A stretch of DNA of 64,000 nucleotides from Linanthus parryae (GCA_023055425.1 JALGPY010000001.1:113565057-113629056); one strand, 5' to 3'. Shown: positions 1 through 12,372, counted from the stretch's first letter. The notes: generated by a model not told the origin, from the letters alone. Made by a program: numbers and translations.

Positions 1-1739
1 AAAAGTATTATGTGAATGGAAGGGTTGCATGTTGTATTTAGCATAATATGGGGGGGATTTAGTTGTCGTTTACTTAAAAATATTACATTATACGCGAAAA
101 ATAAAGATATTGTTTTTGAGTCAAAAATATTTTCTTAAATAAATAAATAAATAGATAAATAAAGACAAGTTTTTGTACTTGTTTCGGAAAAGTAATTCGG
201 GTGTTGAAGTATTGTCGGAATTGTCTATTTAAAATCAAACAAGTTATGCGTTGAAAAAAAAATTAAAAGATAATGTGTTTTTCTAATTAACTTTCACTTC
301 GTTTTAGTTCAACTACTTGTAAATATATATGCATATATATATATATATATATATAAGTATTTGCTTCTAATAAACGTTTTAGCTTATGTGTAATGTCTAG
401 AGGTTGTTTTCTTAAAATTTCAAAGTTCGTACTTGTCAATAACCGGCTAGTTCCAATAATTTTAACCACTATCTCTTTAGTTTTATAGGTATAAGTTACC
501 AAATAGTCACTCTCTCATTACCCTAAAACATTACATGTTCTTTTAGGGGAAATTTCCCTAACTAAACTGCATTTATTTGGAAATATTATAAGCCGACAAA
601 TCGTTTTAAAACTATTGTGCGACTCGGTAACTTTGTATAGTGTGAATATTGTTATTGGGTAAATTTATGAGAGGGGGGCTTGTCGATCTCGCCAATCTAG
701 TAGGTCGTTTGTTAGAACGTATAGGTCGGCGCTTGAACTTGTGATTGACTTAGAAGATATAATTTGTAGGTGCTGAATTCGTAGACGAAGGATTTGTGTA
801 CTTCTAGGGGCTTACGTGCTTTTGCTGGAAATTAAGGTGAGTACACATGCCAAGTCTTGCATGCTAGCTTCTTTCGTGTCTAAACATGATTTCTTTACTT
901 GTCTCAAAATGTGTTTTGTGTGCGTATGCTTTACTCGTGTTTGATTACGATTTTATTGAGATAATCACACAAAGATAATAATGTGTAAAAATATAAAGTG
1001 GAAAGAGTTGCACGGGGAACGTTGTTTGGATTATTACAAATTTGGTTTGGTCGTTGTTGGCTTCGTCCACTCGACCCATATTGGTAGTCCGGGAGATTCG
1101 CCCTGGGGCCGCTCCTTGTACTCACTCCTTCTGGGCGCAAGAACCCTGTTAGGAGGGTGTCGACACTTAAGGTCTTGGTAGATTGTGATGGGATAGGTTG
1201 GACATGGTTTAAAGGAATATTCCCCGTGTGACACATGACTGAAATGGTAACTCTTGATTGAGCTGTTGAACACGGAAGTTGGATATTTGTTTGGAAATTT
1301 TAAGAAATCAAATTCTGATTATGATATGAGAATGTCTTATTTACTTTGAATTTTACTCCCGCTGTGTTTTGCGAAGTTATAACAAACTACCTCCTCTTGT
1401 GTTTACATGCTTGGGTGTTGCTCTCTCAGTATTTTTAATGCTGACTTTTCGAAAACTGCGGTTCTTGTTTCCTTCCCACCGCAGGTCTAGGAGATGGGGA
1501 CTACGGACTAGATGGGTACGAGACTCACATGGATTGAAAGTGTCCCGAAAGGTTATCTAGTATGCTAGATTAGTTCTGTAGTATTAAAGACGCGTGTAAT
1601 ATCTAAAGACTCGTATGTATGTTTAATAGTAATGTAAATATATGGTGGTTATGCTTACGATGTCCGCCAATTCTTTTAGCATCGCCCTCCCGGGTTTTCC
1701 GGTCCAGAACAGAAGGCTCGGGGATCGCGGGGTGTTTCA
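1..1739 (+). repeat. 5' LTR of the Tekay-like element (3' part only)
   Basis: Position 1 aligns with position 8305 of the 3' LTR, and collinear similarity continues to the CA end at 1739. Differences from the 3' LTR include single substitutions, a shorter poly(T) region near 270, and a longer TA microsatellite (about 330-356). The first ~1.16 kb of the LTR lies left of the window. Confidence 0.92.
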
Positions 1740-1741
1740 GG

Positions 1742-1753
1742 TGGTATCAGAGC
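1742..1753 (+). other. Primer binding site, initiator tRNA-Met
   Basis: TGGTATCAGAGC lies two bases after the LTR end and is complementary to the 3' end of plant initiator tRNA-Met. This PBS is typical of chromoviruses and many copia elements. Confidence 0.9.
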
Positions 1754-2225
1754 AGGCTGTCCAGTAAAGGGACTTAAAACCTGTAGGGCAACCTAAAATG
1801 GACGTAGGGCAAGACGATAAAAATTTGAAAGACAATGGGGTTATGGGTAGCTTAAGTTTTAGTATGTTCAGCCCACCCACCCACTACCTTTTCTTGCTAT
1901 ACCAAAGTTTGCAGTGTGACTTGGCTATGCTTGTACTACCTGAATTGATATTCTATGATCATTGAGCAATAATGTTTAATTAAGAGGGAATGAGAAGTAT
2001 GAAATTGCGGAAGTATGATTGGATTGTGCATGAATTACTTGCTTAATTAATAGTAGCTGAATTTTAAATGACTTGCATGACATAGAATAGACAGTAGTAT
2101 ATGTTTGCTATGCACCTATAGAATAAGTTCGACTTCAAGACCGTAGTAGGAAAAGTGATGATACCATAAGTAAACGCGTAGTAACACAACTGATAGACCG
2201 GTACTCCACCAGGCAGAGTGAACTA
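1754..2225 (+). other. Untranslated leader of the Tekay-like element
   Basis: About 470 bp between PBS and gag start, AT-rich and without a convincing ORF. I see no further feature. Confidence 0.6.
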
Positions 2226-3710
2226 ATGGCAGCTGAAGGAAACTACCAATCACAGATGGAACAAATGGCCGCGCAGATGGCGCAGATGACACAAATCTTG
2301 GATAGAGTGGTGGGTCAGGAGGATCGTGGGAGGCAAAGCTATGCCAAACAGATAGCGGATCTGAACCCTCGCCAATTCACGGGAAAGGAAGATCCAGTTG
2401 AACTGGAGAATTGGATTAGGCATTTTGAGAAGCTTCTTAAGGTCGTGCATTGCCCTGACAACGAGAAGGTCAACTGCGCCATCATCCATCTGGCAAATGA
2501 CGCGGATGATTGGTGGACAACCTCTCAGGAAGTCGTGCTGGCTCGACCTGGTTTCAACTGGGATGCTTTTAAAACTGCTATTAGAACACGGTTCTACCCT
2601 TCCCATGTTAAGAGAGGCAAGTGCAATGAGTTCAACAACTTGGTGCAAGGAAACGGTTCGGTGACAGACTACTTCAAGAAGTTCGTGGAATTACTAAGGT
2701 TTGCGGGCCACACGGTACCCGATGAGGAGGATAAGATTAATAAGTTCATTTCGGGAATAAACCTTCAGTTGCAGACCATCATGCGTAGCAGAACTTACGA
2801 CACCTTGCACGAGGCATATGACCGAGCAGCCGATATGTGGCAAGTCCAGGAGGTACAGGATGAGATTCACGGGAAACGCAAGGCTACTGAAGCAGGGGGA
2901 AGCAATCAAAACAAAAGGTTTAAGCCCAACACCGGGGGAAACAATCAAAATCGAGGCAACCAACTGAACCTTGAAGCTGGGCCAGTTCGACGCTACTTCT
3001 GTAAAAGGTGTCGGCAAAACCACCCAGGAGTTGACTGCATGGGGAACTTGGTTAGCTGCAACAACTGCGGCAAGAGAGGACATCGAGCTTTCGAATGTCG
3101 ATTCCCATCAACTATGAACCCACAAAACCAAGGCGGTAACTACCAGAGGCCACCACAGAACAACTATCAGGGGAATCGTCAGCAGTATGGGAACCAACCT
3201 ACTGGGAACCAGCAGTCGGGTTATGGGAACAGGAACCGTGGAAACCGCAACTATCTGGATAATGGAGGTAATGGAAATGGAAGACAGCACAACTACAACC
3301 AGGGGAATGCAGGACACAATGGAGGCCAGAACCGCAACAACAATGTTGGCATGGCAGCCAACAACAATGGAACTGGAGTTGGAGGGACTGGAGCACAAAA
3401 TGGCAATGTGGGCTGGATTGCAGTGATGACAAGGAATGAAGTGGATGCTGATCATGGAGTCGTCACGGGTACTTTTCTTATCTACGATCAACCAGCTTTT
3501 GTATTATTTGATTCTGGTGCATCCTACTCTTTCATATCATCATCCCTTGTTAAGAAACTGGGTTTGAGTAAGTCATCTAGAATATCCACCCCTGTAGCGA
3601 CACCCACGGGTCAGGTTACTGTTTGCGATACCATATTCGAAGGAGTAGAGTTGAAAATTCTAACGAGTATCCTACCTGCCAACCTAATAAGATTTGACCT
3701 TGGGGTATAG
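2226..3710 (+). pseudogene. gag and N-terminal protease, Tekay-like element (frameshifted)
   Basis: This 494-codon reading frame starts at an ATG about 480 bp after the PBS. Residues ~45-200 are a retrotransposon Gag domain. A CCHC zinc knuckle (CNNCGKRGHRAFEC) lies near residues 278-291 and is preceded by a second Cys/His-rich stretch. A long Asn/Gly/Gln-rich linker follows, and then a retropepsin-like aspartic protease with its DSGA active site near residue 429. Gag forms the particle and packages RNA, and the protease cleaves the polyprotein. The frame closes at 3710 inside the protease, and the matching downstream residues resume in another frame at about 3716. That is a small indel, not a normal gag end. 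Confidence 0.88.
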
Positions 3711-3715
3711 ATGTA

Positions 3716-6700
3716 ATCCTAGGCATGGACTGGCTTGGGAAGTATCGCGCGGTTATTGACTGTCACGAACAAAAGGTTCGGTTAAAAGGACCCAAAGGAG
3801 AGAATATCACATATCGTGGAATTATTAGTGAGCCTCGCATCAAGTTGGTGTCGGCCTTGGCCATAATCAATCAAGTGAAAAAGGGAAACTCGGCCTATTT
3901 GTGTTACATCCATGACGTGTCCAAGAAGGAGACTGTATTGGAAGAGATACCTGTTGTGAAGGAATTTCCTGATGTATTCCCAGAGGAGATTTCAGGGATG
4001 CCACCTAGGAGAGATGTGGAGTTTACCCTAGATTTGGCACCCGGTACTGCGCCAATCTCAAAAGCACCGTACCGGATGGCACCCGCAGAATTGAAGGAGC
4101 TGAAGGATCAACTGCAGGAACTTCTAACCAAGGGGTACATAAGACCTAGCGTATCACCCTGGGGAGCACCAGTGCTGTTCGTAAAGAAGAAGGACGGAAG
4201 TCTAAGGCTCTGCATTGATTACCGGGAGTTGAACAACGCAACTATCAAGAATAAGTACCCGTTGCCCCGGATTGACGACCTGTTTGATCAGTTGCAAGGG
4301 GCCAGTGTCTTTTCCAAGATCGATCTAAGGTCAGGATATCATCAACTCCGAGTTGCAGAGAAGGATATTCCAAAAAATGCCTTTAGGACAAGGTATGGTC
4401 ATTATGAGTTCACCGTGATGCCATTTGGTTTAACCAACCAGCAGTGTTTATGGATCTAATGAACCGGGTGATGAGGCCATTCTTAGATCGGTTTGTGGTC
4501 GTCTTTATTGACGACATACTGGTGTATTCGAAGAGCGAGGAGAAGCACGAGGAACATCTCCGAGAAGTGCTGCAGACGTTGAGGCAGGAGCAACTATATG
4601 CTAAGCTATCAAAATGTGAATTCGGGTTGGATCGTGTTCCGTTCTTGGGTCACATCATTTCGAAGGAAGGCATAGCAGTAGACCCAGGAAAGGTTTCAGC
4701 AGTTAAAGACTGGCCTACGCCAAAGAATGTGTCCGAAGTAAGGAGTTTCCTCGGCTTGGCAGGTTATTACAGGCGTTTTGTGAAGGATTTCTCCAAGATC
4801 GCCAAACCACTGACTACGCTGACGAAGAAGGCGGTGAAGTATCACTGGGACAACAGCTGTGAAGAGGCGTTCTAAACTTTGAAGGAGAAGCTGACTACAG
4901 CCCCAGTCCTAGCTTTGCCAAATGACTCTGGTGAGTTCGAAGTATACAGCGACGCATCGAAGAAGGGGTTAGGGTGCGTACTTATGCAAGATAGAAGGGT
5001 GATTGCTTACGCTTCACGACAACTGAAACCCCATGAGGATAACTATGCCACACATGACTTGGAGCTAGCAGCGGTGGTATTTGCACTAAAGATATGGAGA
5101 CATCATTTATATGGTGCAGTTTGCAAGCTGTACACGGACCACAGAAGCTTGAAGTACATTTTCACAGAGAAAGAGCTAAATAACCGACAACGGAGATGGC
5201 TAGAGGTCATCAAAGATTACGATCTGCGGATCCAGTATCACGAAGGAAAAGCGAATGTCGTTGCTGATGCATTAAGCAGGAAATCCAGCCATGGAATGAA
5301 CTCTATGCTAGCCCAGGCATACTGGTTATGCCAGGAGTTCAAGAAGCTTCAAATTGAGATAGTGGAGCAAGGGACAGTGCAGAATCTACTTGCTAGTATG
5401 ACAGCCGTACCGGACTTATTTGAAGAAATAAGGAGCAATCAAGACGGAGACGTGAAGCTCGAAAGGATTAGGAAGAAGATTACAGCGGGAGAGGCCAAAG
5501 AATTCCAGATCCATGAAGATGGAAGTATTCGGTACAAGGGAAGATGGTGCGTGCCACAGAAGTGCGCAGAAACCAAGGAGAAGTTGATGCGGGAGGCTCA
5601 CAGCACGCCATATTCCGTTCATCCTGGAGGCGATAAGCTCTATAAGGACTTGAAGAAGACCTTTTGGTGGCCGAACATGAAAAAGGAAGTAGCGCAATTT
5701 GTAGCAAGATGCTTAACCTGTCAAAAGGTGAAGTTTGAGCATAAGAGAATGGGGGGTCTGCTTCAGCCACTGGATGTTCCGGTTTGGAAATGGGACTCCA
5801 TTTCGATGGACTTTGTAACAGCCTTGCCGACATCAAAGAATGGACTCAATCAGATCTGGGTAGTCATAGACAGATTAACGAAGACGGCGAGGTTTATTCC
5901 GATGAAAGACACGTGGAATATGGAGCAAAGGGCAGACGCTTATGTTAAAAACATCGTGAGATATCATGGAGTGTGGAGTTCAATAATCTCTGACAGAGAC
6001 CCTAACTTCCTTTCACATTTTTGGAAGGCTCTTCAGGAAGCATTAGGGACTCAATTGAAGTTCAGCACAGCATTTCACCCGGCGACTGATGGACAGACAG
6101 AGAGAACTATTCAGACGTTAGAGGATATGTTGAGGGCTTGTGTGATGGATTTTCAAGGCTCGTGGGTCGATAAACTACCGTTAATAGAGTTCTCCTACAA
6201 CAATAGCTATCATGCCAGCATTGGCATGGCACCATACGAAGCCCTGTATGGAAGGAAGTGCCGATCACCACTGTGTTGGAATGACATCAGCGAGACGGTA
6301 GTAATCGGGCCACAAGTAATAGAAGATATGACAAATCAAGTACGACTCATTCAAAAAAGAATGAAAGCGGCCCAGGATAGGCAAAAGTCATACGCAGACC
6401 AGAAGAGAAGGCCATTGGAGTTCCAAGTTGGAGAAAAAGCGTTTTTACGGGTATCCCCTACCAAAGGAGTGACAAGGTTCAATCTGAAAGGAAAACTGAG
6501 TCCAAAATTTATCGGGCCATACGATGTCTTAGAAAGAATTGGAGAAGTCGCGTATCGATTGGATTTACCATCGAGTCTGGGGAGAGTACATAACGTCTTT
6601 CGCGTATCCCAGCTGAAGAAATACGTACCGGATCAATCCCACGTGCTGAATCCTGAACCAGTGGAGCCAGACCCGTCTCTCACGTATGAGGAACATCCTG

Positions 6701-6870
6701 TCAAAATTTTGGACACCAAGACCAGAGACACGCGTACAAAAAGTGTTAAGCTGGTCAAGGTTTTATGGACGAATCAGCTGTCAGAGGAGGCGACGTGGGA
6801 AGCGGAGGAGGAAATGAGAAGGAAATATCCACACTTGTTTAATGAGGTAACCGGGGACGTCACTCCCTAA
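3716..6870 (+). pseudogene. pol: RT, RNase H, integrase, chromodomain (frameshift and stop)
   Basis: Reverse transcriptase runs from about 3960 with the catalytic FIDD motif at 4504-4515. RNase H runs from about 4930 (YSDAS, then TDHRSLKYI, then ADALSRK). Integrase has its HHCC zinc domain ([11 protein letters not shown] to CLTCQKVK) at about 5620-5735 and its D-D-E core from about 5800 to 6110 ([22 protein letters not shown]). A chromodomain-like C-terminus ([19 protein letters not shown]) ends at 6870. Lesions: a frame change near 4440, just after the MPFGLTN motif of RT, and an in-frame TAA at 4873-4875 between RT and RNase H. The frames are otherwise long and conserved, so the lesions look recent. 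The product would normally copy and integrate the element; this copy cannot make it whole. Confidence 0.9.
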
Positions 6871-7127
6871 GGGGGAGAGGATGAAACCCTTTGTTTGCTG
6901 TCGTTACGTTTTACCCATTTGTTTATTTCTATTACGTCCTAAAACCCTCACACCATGCTTAGCCTAGACCGTTGGTAACATTTGTGACTGTGACCTTATC
7001 TGGTATGGTGCGTACTTATAGTACTACGTTACTTGCTTGTAAGAGGGTACTTGTTGGTCCGTGAGTCTGCCGCTTATAGATATCGCGTTTATTGCCTGGT
7101 TTTAGCTTCGAGGACGAAGCTCTCTTT
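6871..7127 (+). other. 3' untranslated region of the Tekay-like element
   Basis: Roughly 260 bp between the integrase stop and the polypurine tract. No ORF or other signal is recognised. Confidence 0.6.
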
Positions 7128-7140
7128 AAGAGGGGAAGGA
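7128..7140 (+). other. Polypurine tract
   Basis: AAGAGGGGAAGGA lies directly against the TG of the 3' LTR, as expected for the plus-strand primer. Confidence 0.85.
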
Positions 7141-10073
7141 TGTAATACCCCGTATATTTGTCAGGGGTAAAGTGGTAAATTGGGAAGTGTAATATGACTT
7201 TATTTGCAAAATAGTGTTGGGGCGGATTATTGTGTTTTATAGTTAAAGAAATCCGGGTGATAATTCTCGAAAATGATTAGAAATAATAGTCGTAGTGTTG
7301 CATTATATTTTATTAGAAAGCGCGTGTGCGACCACCGCGACTTGTTTTACACCCGAAGCACCATAGCGTTTCACTCATCTTCTTGGAGAAGATTTCCTCC
7401 TCCCACGGCAATCTTCTTAGAGAAGTTGTTCTTCCTCCCACATGAGAGCACATGCTCATCACATCATCACTTTTCATTAATTTCATCTTTTCTTCTTCTC
7501 CTTTCACAGCAAGAATCCTCACCACCATCACCACCATTTATTTCACCTTCCTCCTCATCTTCAACCCCCAACACCACCGCCATACTTCACGGCAAACCCA
7601 CCACCACCACTCCACTGGCATATCTCTCTCTCCCTCTCTGTCCTTTCTCTTCTTCTCCGTTTGGCGGCCGGAAACAGAGCAACAGCAGCAGCAGCTGCCT
7701 TCACCAACTCGAGCAGCCGCCAAGACCGCCGCCGCAACTCCCGACGGTAAAATTGGGCACCCTAACTCTCAATTCATCTCTCTCTCTTTACTTCTCTCTG
7801 CCTCATTCTCTATCTCATCCTTGTAATGGTCCAGAAACAAACAGAGAGGCCGGAATTCGCAGAGCCACCGCCGCCCACCCGAACCTCCATGTTTTCCGGC
7901 GAAATTCTTGGCGAGCTTCACCCACTGCCACCCACGGCCTAAGGCCTCTTCCAATCAACTCCTAGGGCCCCGAACAGGCTACCAGAGGGTTCAACTAGGC
8001 CCAGAACAGCCCACACCGCCGGCGTCGAGCTCCACCTCCGGCGACGGCGCAGTGCTCTTCGACCCGACCCATTAATCGACCGTTTTGAGCGATTCTTGGT
8101 TCCGGTATGCCTTAATTTCCGCCGTGAGTTGATTTATGTAGACGAAATCATGTATTGCTGGTTTGATTTCGATGTTGGATTGATCGAATTGGGTGGTTCA
8201 TGTCTGGGGGGTTGAAAGTGTCTTTTGTTATAAACTGTTTTGGGTTAGTTTGGGGGGTTTGTTTGCAATTCAGAACTTGATAAGGGGCTGGGTATCTCTT
8301 GTTAAAAAGTATTATGTGAATGGAAGGGTTGCATGTTGTATTTAGCATAATATGGGGGGGGGGATTTAGTTGTCGTTTACTTAAAAATATTACATTATAC
8401 GCGAAAAATAAAGATATTGTTTTTGGGTCAAAAATATTTTCTTAAATAAATAAATAAATAGATAAATAAATACAAGTTTTCGTACTTGTTTCGGAAAAGT
8501 AATTCGGGTGTTGAAGTATTGTCGGAATTGTCTATTTAAAATCAAACAAGTTATGCGTTGAAAAAAAAAATTAAAAGATAATGTGTTTTTCTTTTTTTTT
8601 TTTTTGAAATTAGATAATGTGTTTTTCTAATTAACTTTCACTTCGTTTTAGTTCAACTACTTGTAAATATATATGCATATATATATATAAGTATTTGCTT
8701 CTAATAAACGTTTTAGCTTATGTGTAATGTCTAGAGGTTGTTTTCTTAAAATTTCAAAGTTCGTACTTGTCAATAACCGGCTAGTTCCAATAATTTTAAC
8801 CACTATCTCTTTAGTTTTATAGGTATAAGTTACCAAATAGTCACTCTCTCATTACCCTAAAACATTGCATGTTCTTTTAGGGGAAATTTCCCTAACTAAT
8901 CTGCATTTATTTGGAAATATTATAAGCCGACAAATCGTTTTAAAACTATTGTGCGACTCGGTAACTTTGTATAGTGTGAATATTGTTATTGGGTAAATTT
9001 ATGAGAGGGGGGCTTGTTGATCTCGCCAATCTAGTAGGTCGTTTGTTAGAACGTATAGGTCGGCGCTTGAACTTGTGATTGACTTAGAAGATATAATTTG
9101 TAGGTGCTGAATTCGTAGACGAAGAATTTGTGTACTTCTAGGGGCTTACGTGCTTTTGCTGGAAATTAAGGTGAGTACACATGCCAAGTCTTGCGTGCTA
9201 GCTTCTTTCGTGTCTAAACATGATTTCTTTACTTGTCTCAAAATGTGTTTTGTGTGTGTATGCTTTACTTGTGTTTGATTACGATTTTATTGAGATAATC
9301 ACACAAAGATAATAATGTGTAAAAATATAAAGTGGAAAGAGTTGCACGGGGAACGTTGTTTGGATTATTACAAATTTGGTTTGGTCGTTGTTGGCTTGGT
9401 CCACTCGACCCATATTGGTAGTCCGGGAGATTCGCCCTGGGCTCGCTCCTTGTACTCACTCCTTCTGGGCGCAAGAACCCTGTTAGGAGGGTGTCGACAC
9501 TTAAGGTCTTGGTAGCTTGTGATGGGATAGGTTGGACATGGTTTAAAGGAATATTCCACGTGTGACACATGACTGAAATGGTAACTCTTGATTGAGCTGT
9601 TGAACACGGAATTTGGCTATTTGTTTGGAAATTTTCAGAAATTAAATTCTGATTATGATATGAGAATGTCTTATTTACTTTAAATTTTACTCCCGCTGTG
9701 TTTTGCGAAGTTATAACAAACTACCTCCTCCTGTGTTTACATGCTTGGGTGTTGCTCTCTCAGTATTTTTAATGCTGACTTTTCGAAAACTGCGGTTCTT
9801 GTTTCCTTCCCACCGCAGGTCTAGGAGATGGGGACTACGGACTAGATGGGTACGAGACTCACATGGATTGAAAGTGTCCCGAAAGGTTATCTAGTATGCT
9901 AGATTAGTTCCGTAGTATTAAAGACGCGTGTAATATCTAAAGACTCGTATGTATGTTTAATAGTAATGTAAATATATGGTGGTTATGCTTACGATGTCCG
10001 CCAATTCTTTTAGCATCGCCGTCCCGGGTTTTCCGGTCCGGAACGGAAGGCTCGGGGATCGCGGGGTGTTGCA
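7141..10073 (+). repeat. 3' LTR of the Tekay-like element (complete, ~2.93 kb)
   Basis: It begins TGTAATACCCC at 7141 and ends CA at 10073. Positions 8305-10073 repeat 1-1739 of the window. The U3 half (7141-8304) contains a strongly pyrimidine-rich stretch (about 7400-7830) that is open in several frames but has biased composition and no domain, so it is probably not coding. A poly(T) tract at about 8590 is flanked by a short duplication that is absent from the 5' LTR. Confidence 0.92.
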
Positions 10074-10342
10074 CCATCATTGATGATCCATTGCACTTTG
10101 TTTGGATTGGTTTTCTTCAATCCAGCAGAATCCACTATTTCATCTACTGGAAGTTTTGGATTTGTGATATGGTGCTCCAAACCAAGACTTCGAATCAGTG
10201 GTAATAACTGATTTTTCCATAGGAAAACATTTGAGGGAGATAATTTTATAGATACTAGGCTGGAGCATTGACGCAATGACTGGATTGAGAGTTTAGGTTC
10301 CTCAAAGGATGGAGAGCTTGAGGATTTTGGCTCTGATACCAT
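10074..10342 (-). pseudogene. Ty1/copia gag, N-terminal fragment truncated by the Tekay-like insertion
   Basis: On the minus strand an open frame starts at the ATG at 10342 and runs about 89 codons to the Tekay-like LTR edge at 10074. The segment SIKLSPSNVFLWKNQLLPLI is the typical start of plant copia Gag (the K-L-x-x-x-N-x-x-x-W-K pattern). The A of the ATG is the last LTR base and the remaining bases belong to the initiator-Met PBS, so Gag translation would start inside the PBS. The rest of the element must lie left of the window, beyond the Tekay-like insertion. Confidence 0.78.
10330..10341 (-). other. Primer binding site of the copia relic
   Basis: The minus strand reads TGGTATCAGAGC directly after a CA LTR end. 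It matches initiator tRNA-Met. Confidence 0.8.
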
Positions 10343-10692
10343 GTTGAAAGTGAAAAAGAAGAAGACTATGAAAACTGTAATGGTATTCACTCCTTTGAAT
10401 GCTTGATTTACGCTTTTATAGAACATTTTACTAGAGAAATATACACTATTCTCGGAATCAATCAAGGTATTGATGGACTGATATTGAGGTGATTCTCATC
10501 ATAATCAAATATGGAAATATTCTGGTTCACAGTACCATATTTGTCTCCCTGATTATTGGAGTGATTTGAGGCTTGATTCAAGTGAGTCTTTACACAGTGA
10601 ACCGATACACTTTAGGGCTATTGCCTTCAGAGAATCGTTACTATAAATCAATCAAATTTTCTGTAATAGAAGTGCGAGAAACAACACAACAA
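10342..10692 (-). repeat. Copia 5' LTR (outer boundary uncertain)
   Basis: The inner edge is fixed by the PBS. It ends ...CAACA on the minus strand. A matching TGTTG on the minus strand at about 10692 gives a ~351-bp LTR, a normal copia size, but no second LTR copy in the window confirms it. Confidence 0.5.
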
Positions 10693-10945
10693 CAAATTTG
10701 GAGAAGAAATAGCAAAGAAGAAAGTGTCGTAAGCAACAACTAGCATAGGCAGGGTTTCCTCAACAAATCCAAGTTTATTATCAACTTGAAGCACCAAAAA
10801 CGAGAACAAGGAGCGAGCTACACAGAAAACGAACTGAACTCTAAATACCATGTTCGTTTTTTGAAAAGGGAATCGTCAAGGAAGAAGTTCTTGATTAACT
10901 AAATGTGAATAAAGTCCCAACGACGAAATATGCTCATGGCCATAC
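10693..10945. other. Flank between copia LTR and solo LTR
   Basis: About 250 bp of AT-rich sequence with no gene recognised. It ends with CATAC (10941-10945), which recurs at 40851-40855 and is the likely target duplication of the degenerate solo LTR. Confidence 0.5.
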
Positions 10946-11339
10946 TAACACGATCTCCGCAAGTGTAACTTTTTCGCTCTAGTAATAATGTGGAAAATAG
11001 GGTTGTCGAATCCGCGAGGACTTGTCGTGAACTAATTATAACTATTAGCTCTGTGTGGGCAAGCAGTTGATTTGTTCACCAAGCTAGAAATTTGAAAAGA
11101 CAAACTAATTATGAAAATTGAGTTTTTTTATGAGAGACGAGTGTTCTCTCTTTCCTGTATTTTCGATAAGTATCTATGTTCGCAAGAAGAGATAATGTCT
11201 TCGTACGAAGACCCCCGGAGCTCTACTTCGCTGCTCTGTTTAATCCTTGCTTTATTTTGTTCTCTTCTCTTGCGATCTGCAGGTGATTTTCTGGTGGAGT
11301 TGGGTCGCATCTTTGGACTGAGATCATGGTGGTTTTGAT

Positions 11340-12372
11340 CGAGGTTTGGATGGTGTATTGGGCCGTTTTAGGTCGCGGTATTGATGGAGGTTGAAGGAAG
11401 ATGGATTGGTGTGATTTCAGGTGTGAAGTGGTGATAGGCTAGGGTCTGTTGGGTGTTGTATGTAAAGGAGGTTGATGGTGAAGTACTGGTGCTGAAGGAG
11501 CTGCTAACCGTAGGTGATTTTGGAGGGAATATGGAGGTTTAATGGTGGATTAAGATAGGTAATGGTTGTGGCTGGTGGTAGTTGTAGGTGCTGGTGATAA
11601 TGGTGAAGGCGTATGATGGCTACTGGTGATGCTTTGTAGTTTCATGTAAGTGGTTCAGGTGGGTTTTTGTTATGGAGTTAAAATGTTGTTGTGAATGGAG
11701 GAGTTGTGAGTGAGTTCCAGGTTGTATAGGCATTGATATTGGAGGTTTGTGTGCAGGGAGTTGTATGTTGGTGCAGGGTTGATTCTGTGAGGGTGTTGAA
11801 GGCAGGTTGATGATGGGGAAATTCAGGTTTTAAGTTAGGTTTGTGGCTGCAAGATGGTGTTGAATGAAGTCAGGTTTGTATTTGGTTACTTTGATGGTGA
11901 TTGTAGGTGAATTGGTTAGGTAATGGTGCATTAGGCTGGTGGTTAATTAGCAGGTTGGAGATGATCATGGTTACTGGGTTTGTATAGGGGAAGAGAATGG
12001 AGCTTTTGGTGCTGGTAGTTGTGAGTTGGTGTAGGAGGAAGGTAGAATGGTGAAGGCATTAGGTTGTCACGTTGGTGATTAGGTTAGTGTATTGGGATGA
12101 GGTGCAGGTGCTTGTAATCAGGTACTGTGGTGATGGTCTGATGGTGTTATAGGGTGTTGCTGCTGCAAGTGTGTTGGTGTTTGCTTCAGGTGGGATGAGC
12201 AGGTTATTTGGGATAGATGATTAATGGTATTTTTGGTGGTCATGGTTTTGACAAGGAGGTGTGTACTGGTTTGTTTGGGGAAGGAGATAGTTAATGGTGG
12301 TTACTTAGGACTGAGTGGTTTCATTGTGAAGTAGGTCTGCTATGGTTGAAATGGTGAAGGTTGGTTGCTTGT
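11340..12372. repeat. G+T-rich, C-poor low-complexity tract
   Basis: About 1 kb in which the plus strand is dominated by GGT/GTT/TGG-type triplets with few C residues. The same composition resumes after the Tat insertion at 40228-40320. No protein domain is seen in any frame. It appears to be internal to the solo LTR. Confidence 0.65.
12368..12372. repeat. Target site duplication, left copy (CTTGT)
   Basis: CTTGT precedes the TGTGTACA start of the left LTR and recurs at 40223-40227 directly after the right LTR. Confidence 0.85.

Larger units (their letters stand above)
1..10073 (+). mobile_element. Ty3/gypsy chromovirus, Tekay/Del-like, 5' end outside window
   Basis: This is an LTR retrotransposon read left to right: partial 5' LTR, PBS, gag, protease, reverse transcriptase, RNase H, integrase with a C-terminal chromodomain, polypurine tract and complete 3' LTR. 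The LTR starts TGTAATACCCC, the PBS matches initiator tRNA-Met, and a chromodomain follows the integrase, which together point to the chromovirus branch, Tekay/Del-like. Comparing the shared 1.74 kb of the two LTRs by eye gives about 25-30 substitutions (roughly 1.6%), so the copy is fairly young. Coding is broken by two frameshifts and one stop codon, so it is not autonomous. The target duplication cannot be tested because the left flank is outside the window. The right flank is a copia gag, so this element landed inside an older copia copy. Confidence 0.93.
10946..12372 (-). repeat. Degenerate Athila-like solo LTR, left part
   Basis: Positions ~10955-11110 resemble the start of the Athila LTR at 27162 (CGCAAGTGTA, then GTAGTAATA-like, then a CCGCGAGGACTTG-like segment). 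The other end, at 40223-40850, resembles the Athila LTR end (AAGATAAC ... GTTATCA). The 5-bp flank CATAC is present at both outer edges. The first bases are TA instead of TG, plausibly a mutation. The strand is assigned from similarity to the LTRs of the minus-strand Athila element. The LTR is interrupted by the Tat-type insertion at 12373. Confidence 0.6.

Noticed and set aside
7273..7965. 230-codon open frame in the chromovirus LTR
   Set aside because: Pyrimidine-rich low-complexity sequence open in several frames, no domain, inside an LTR.
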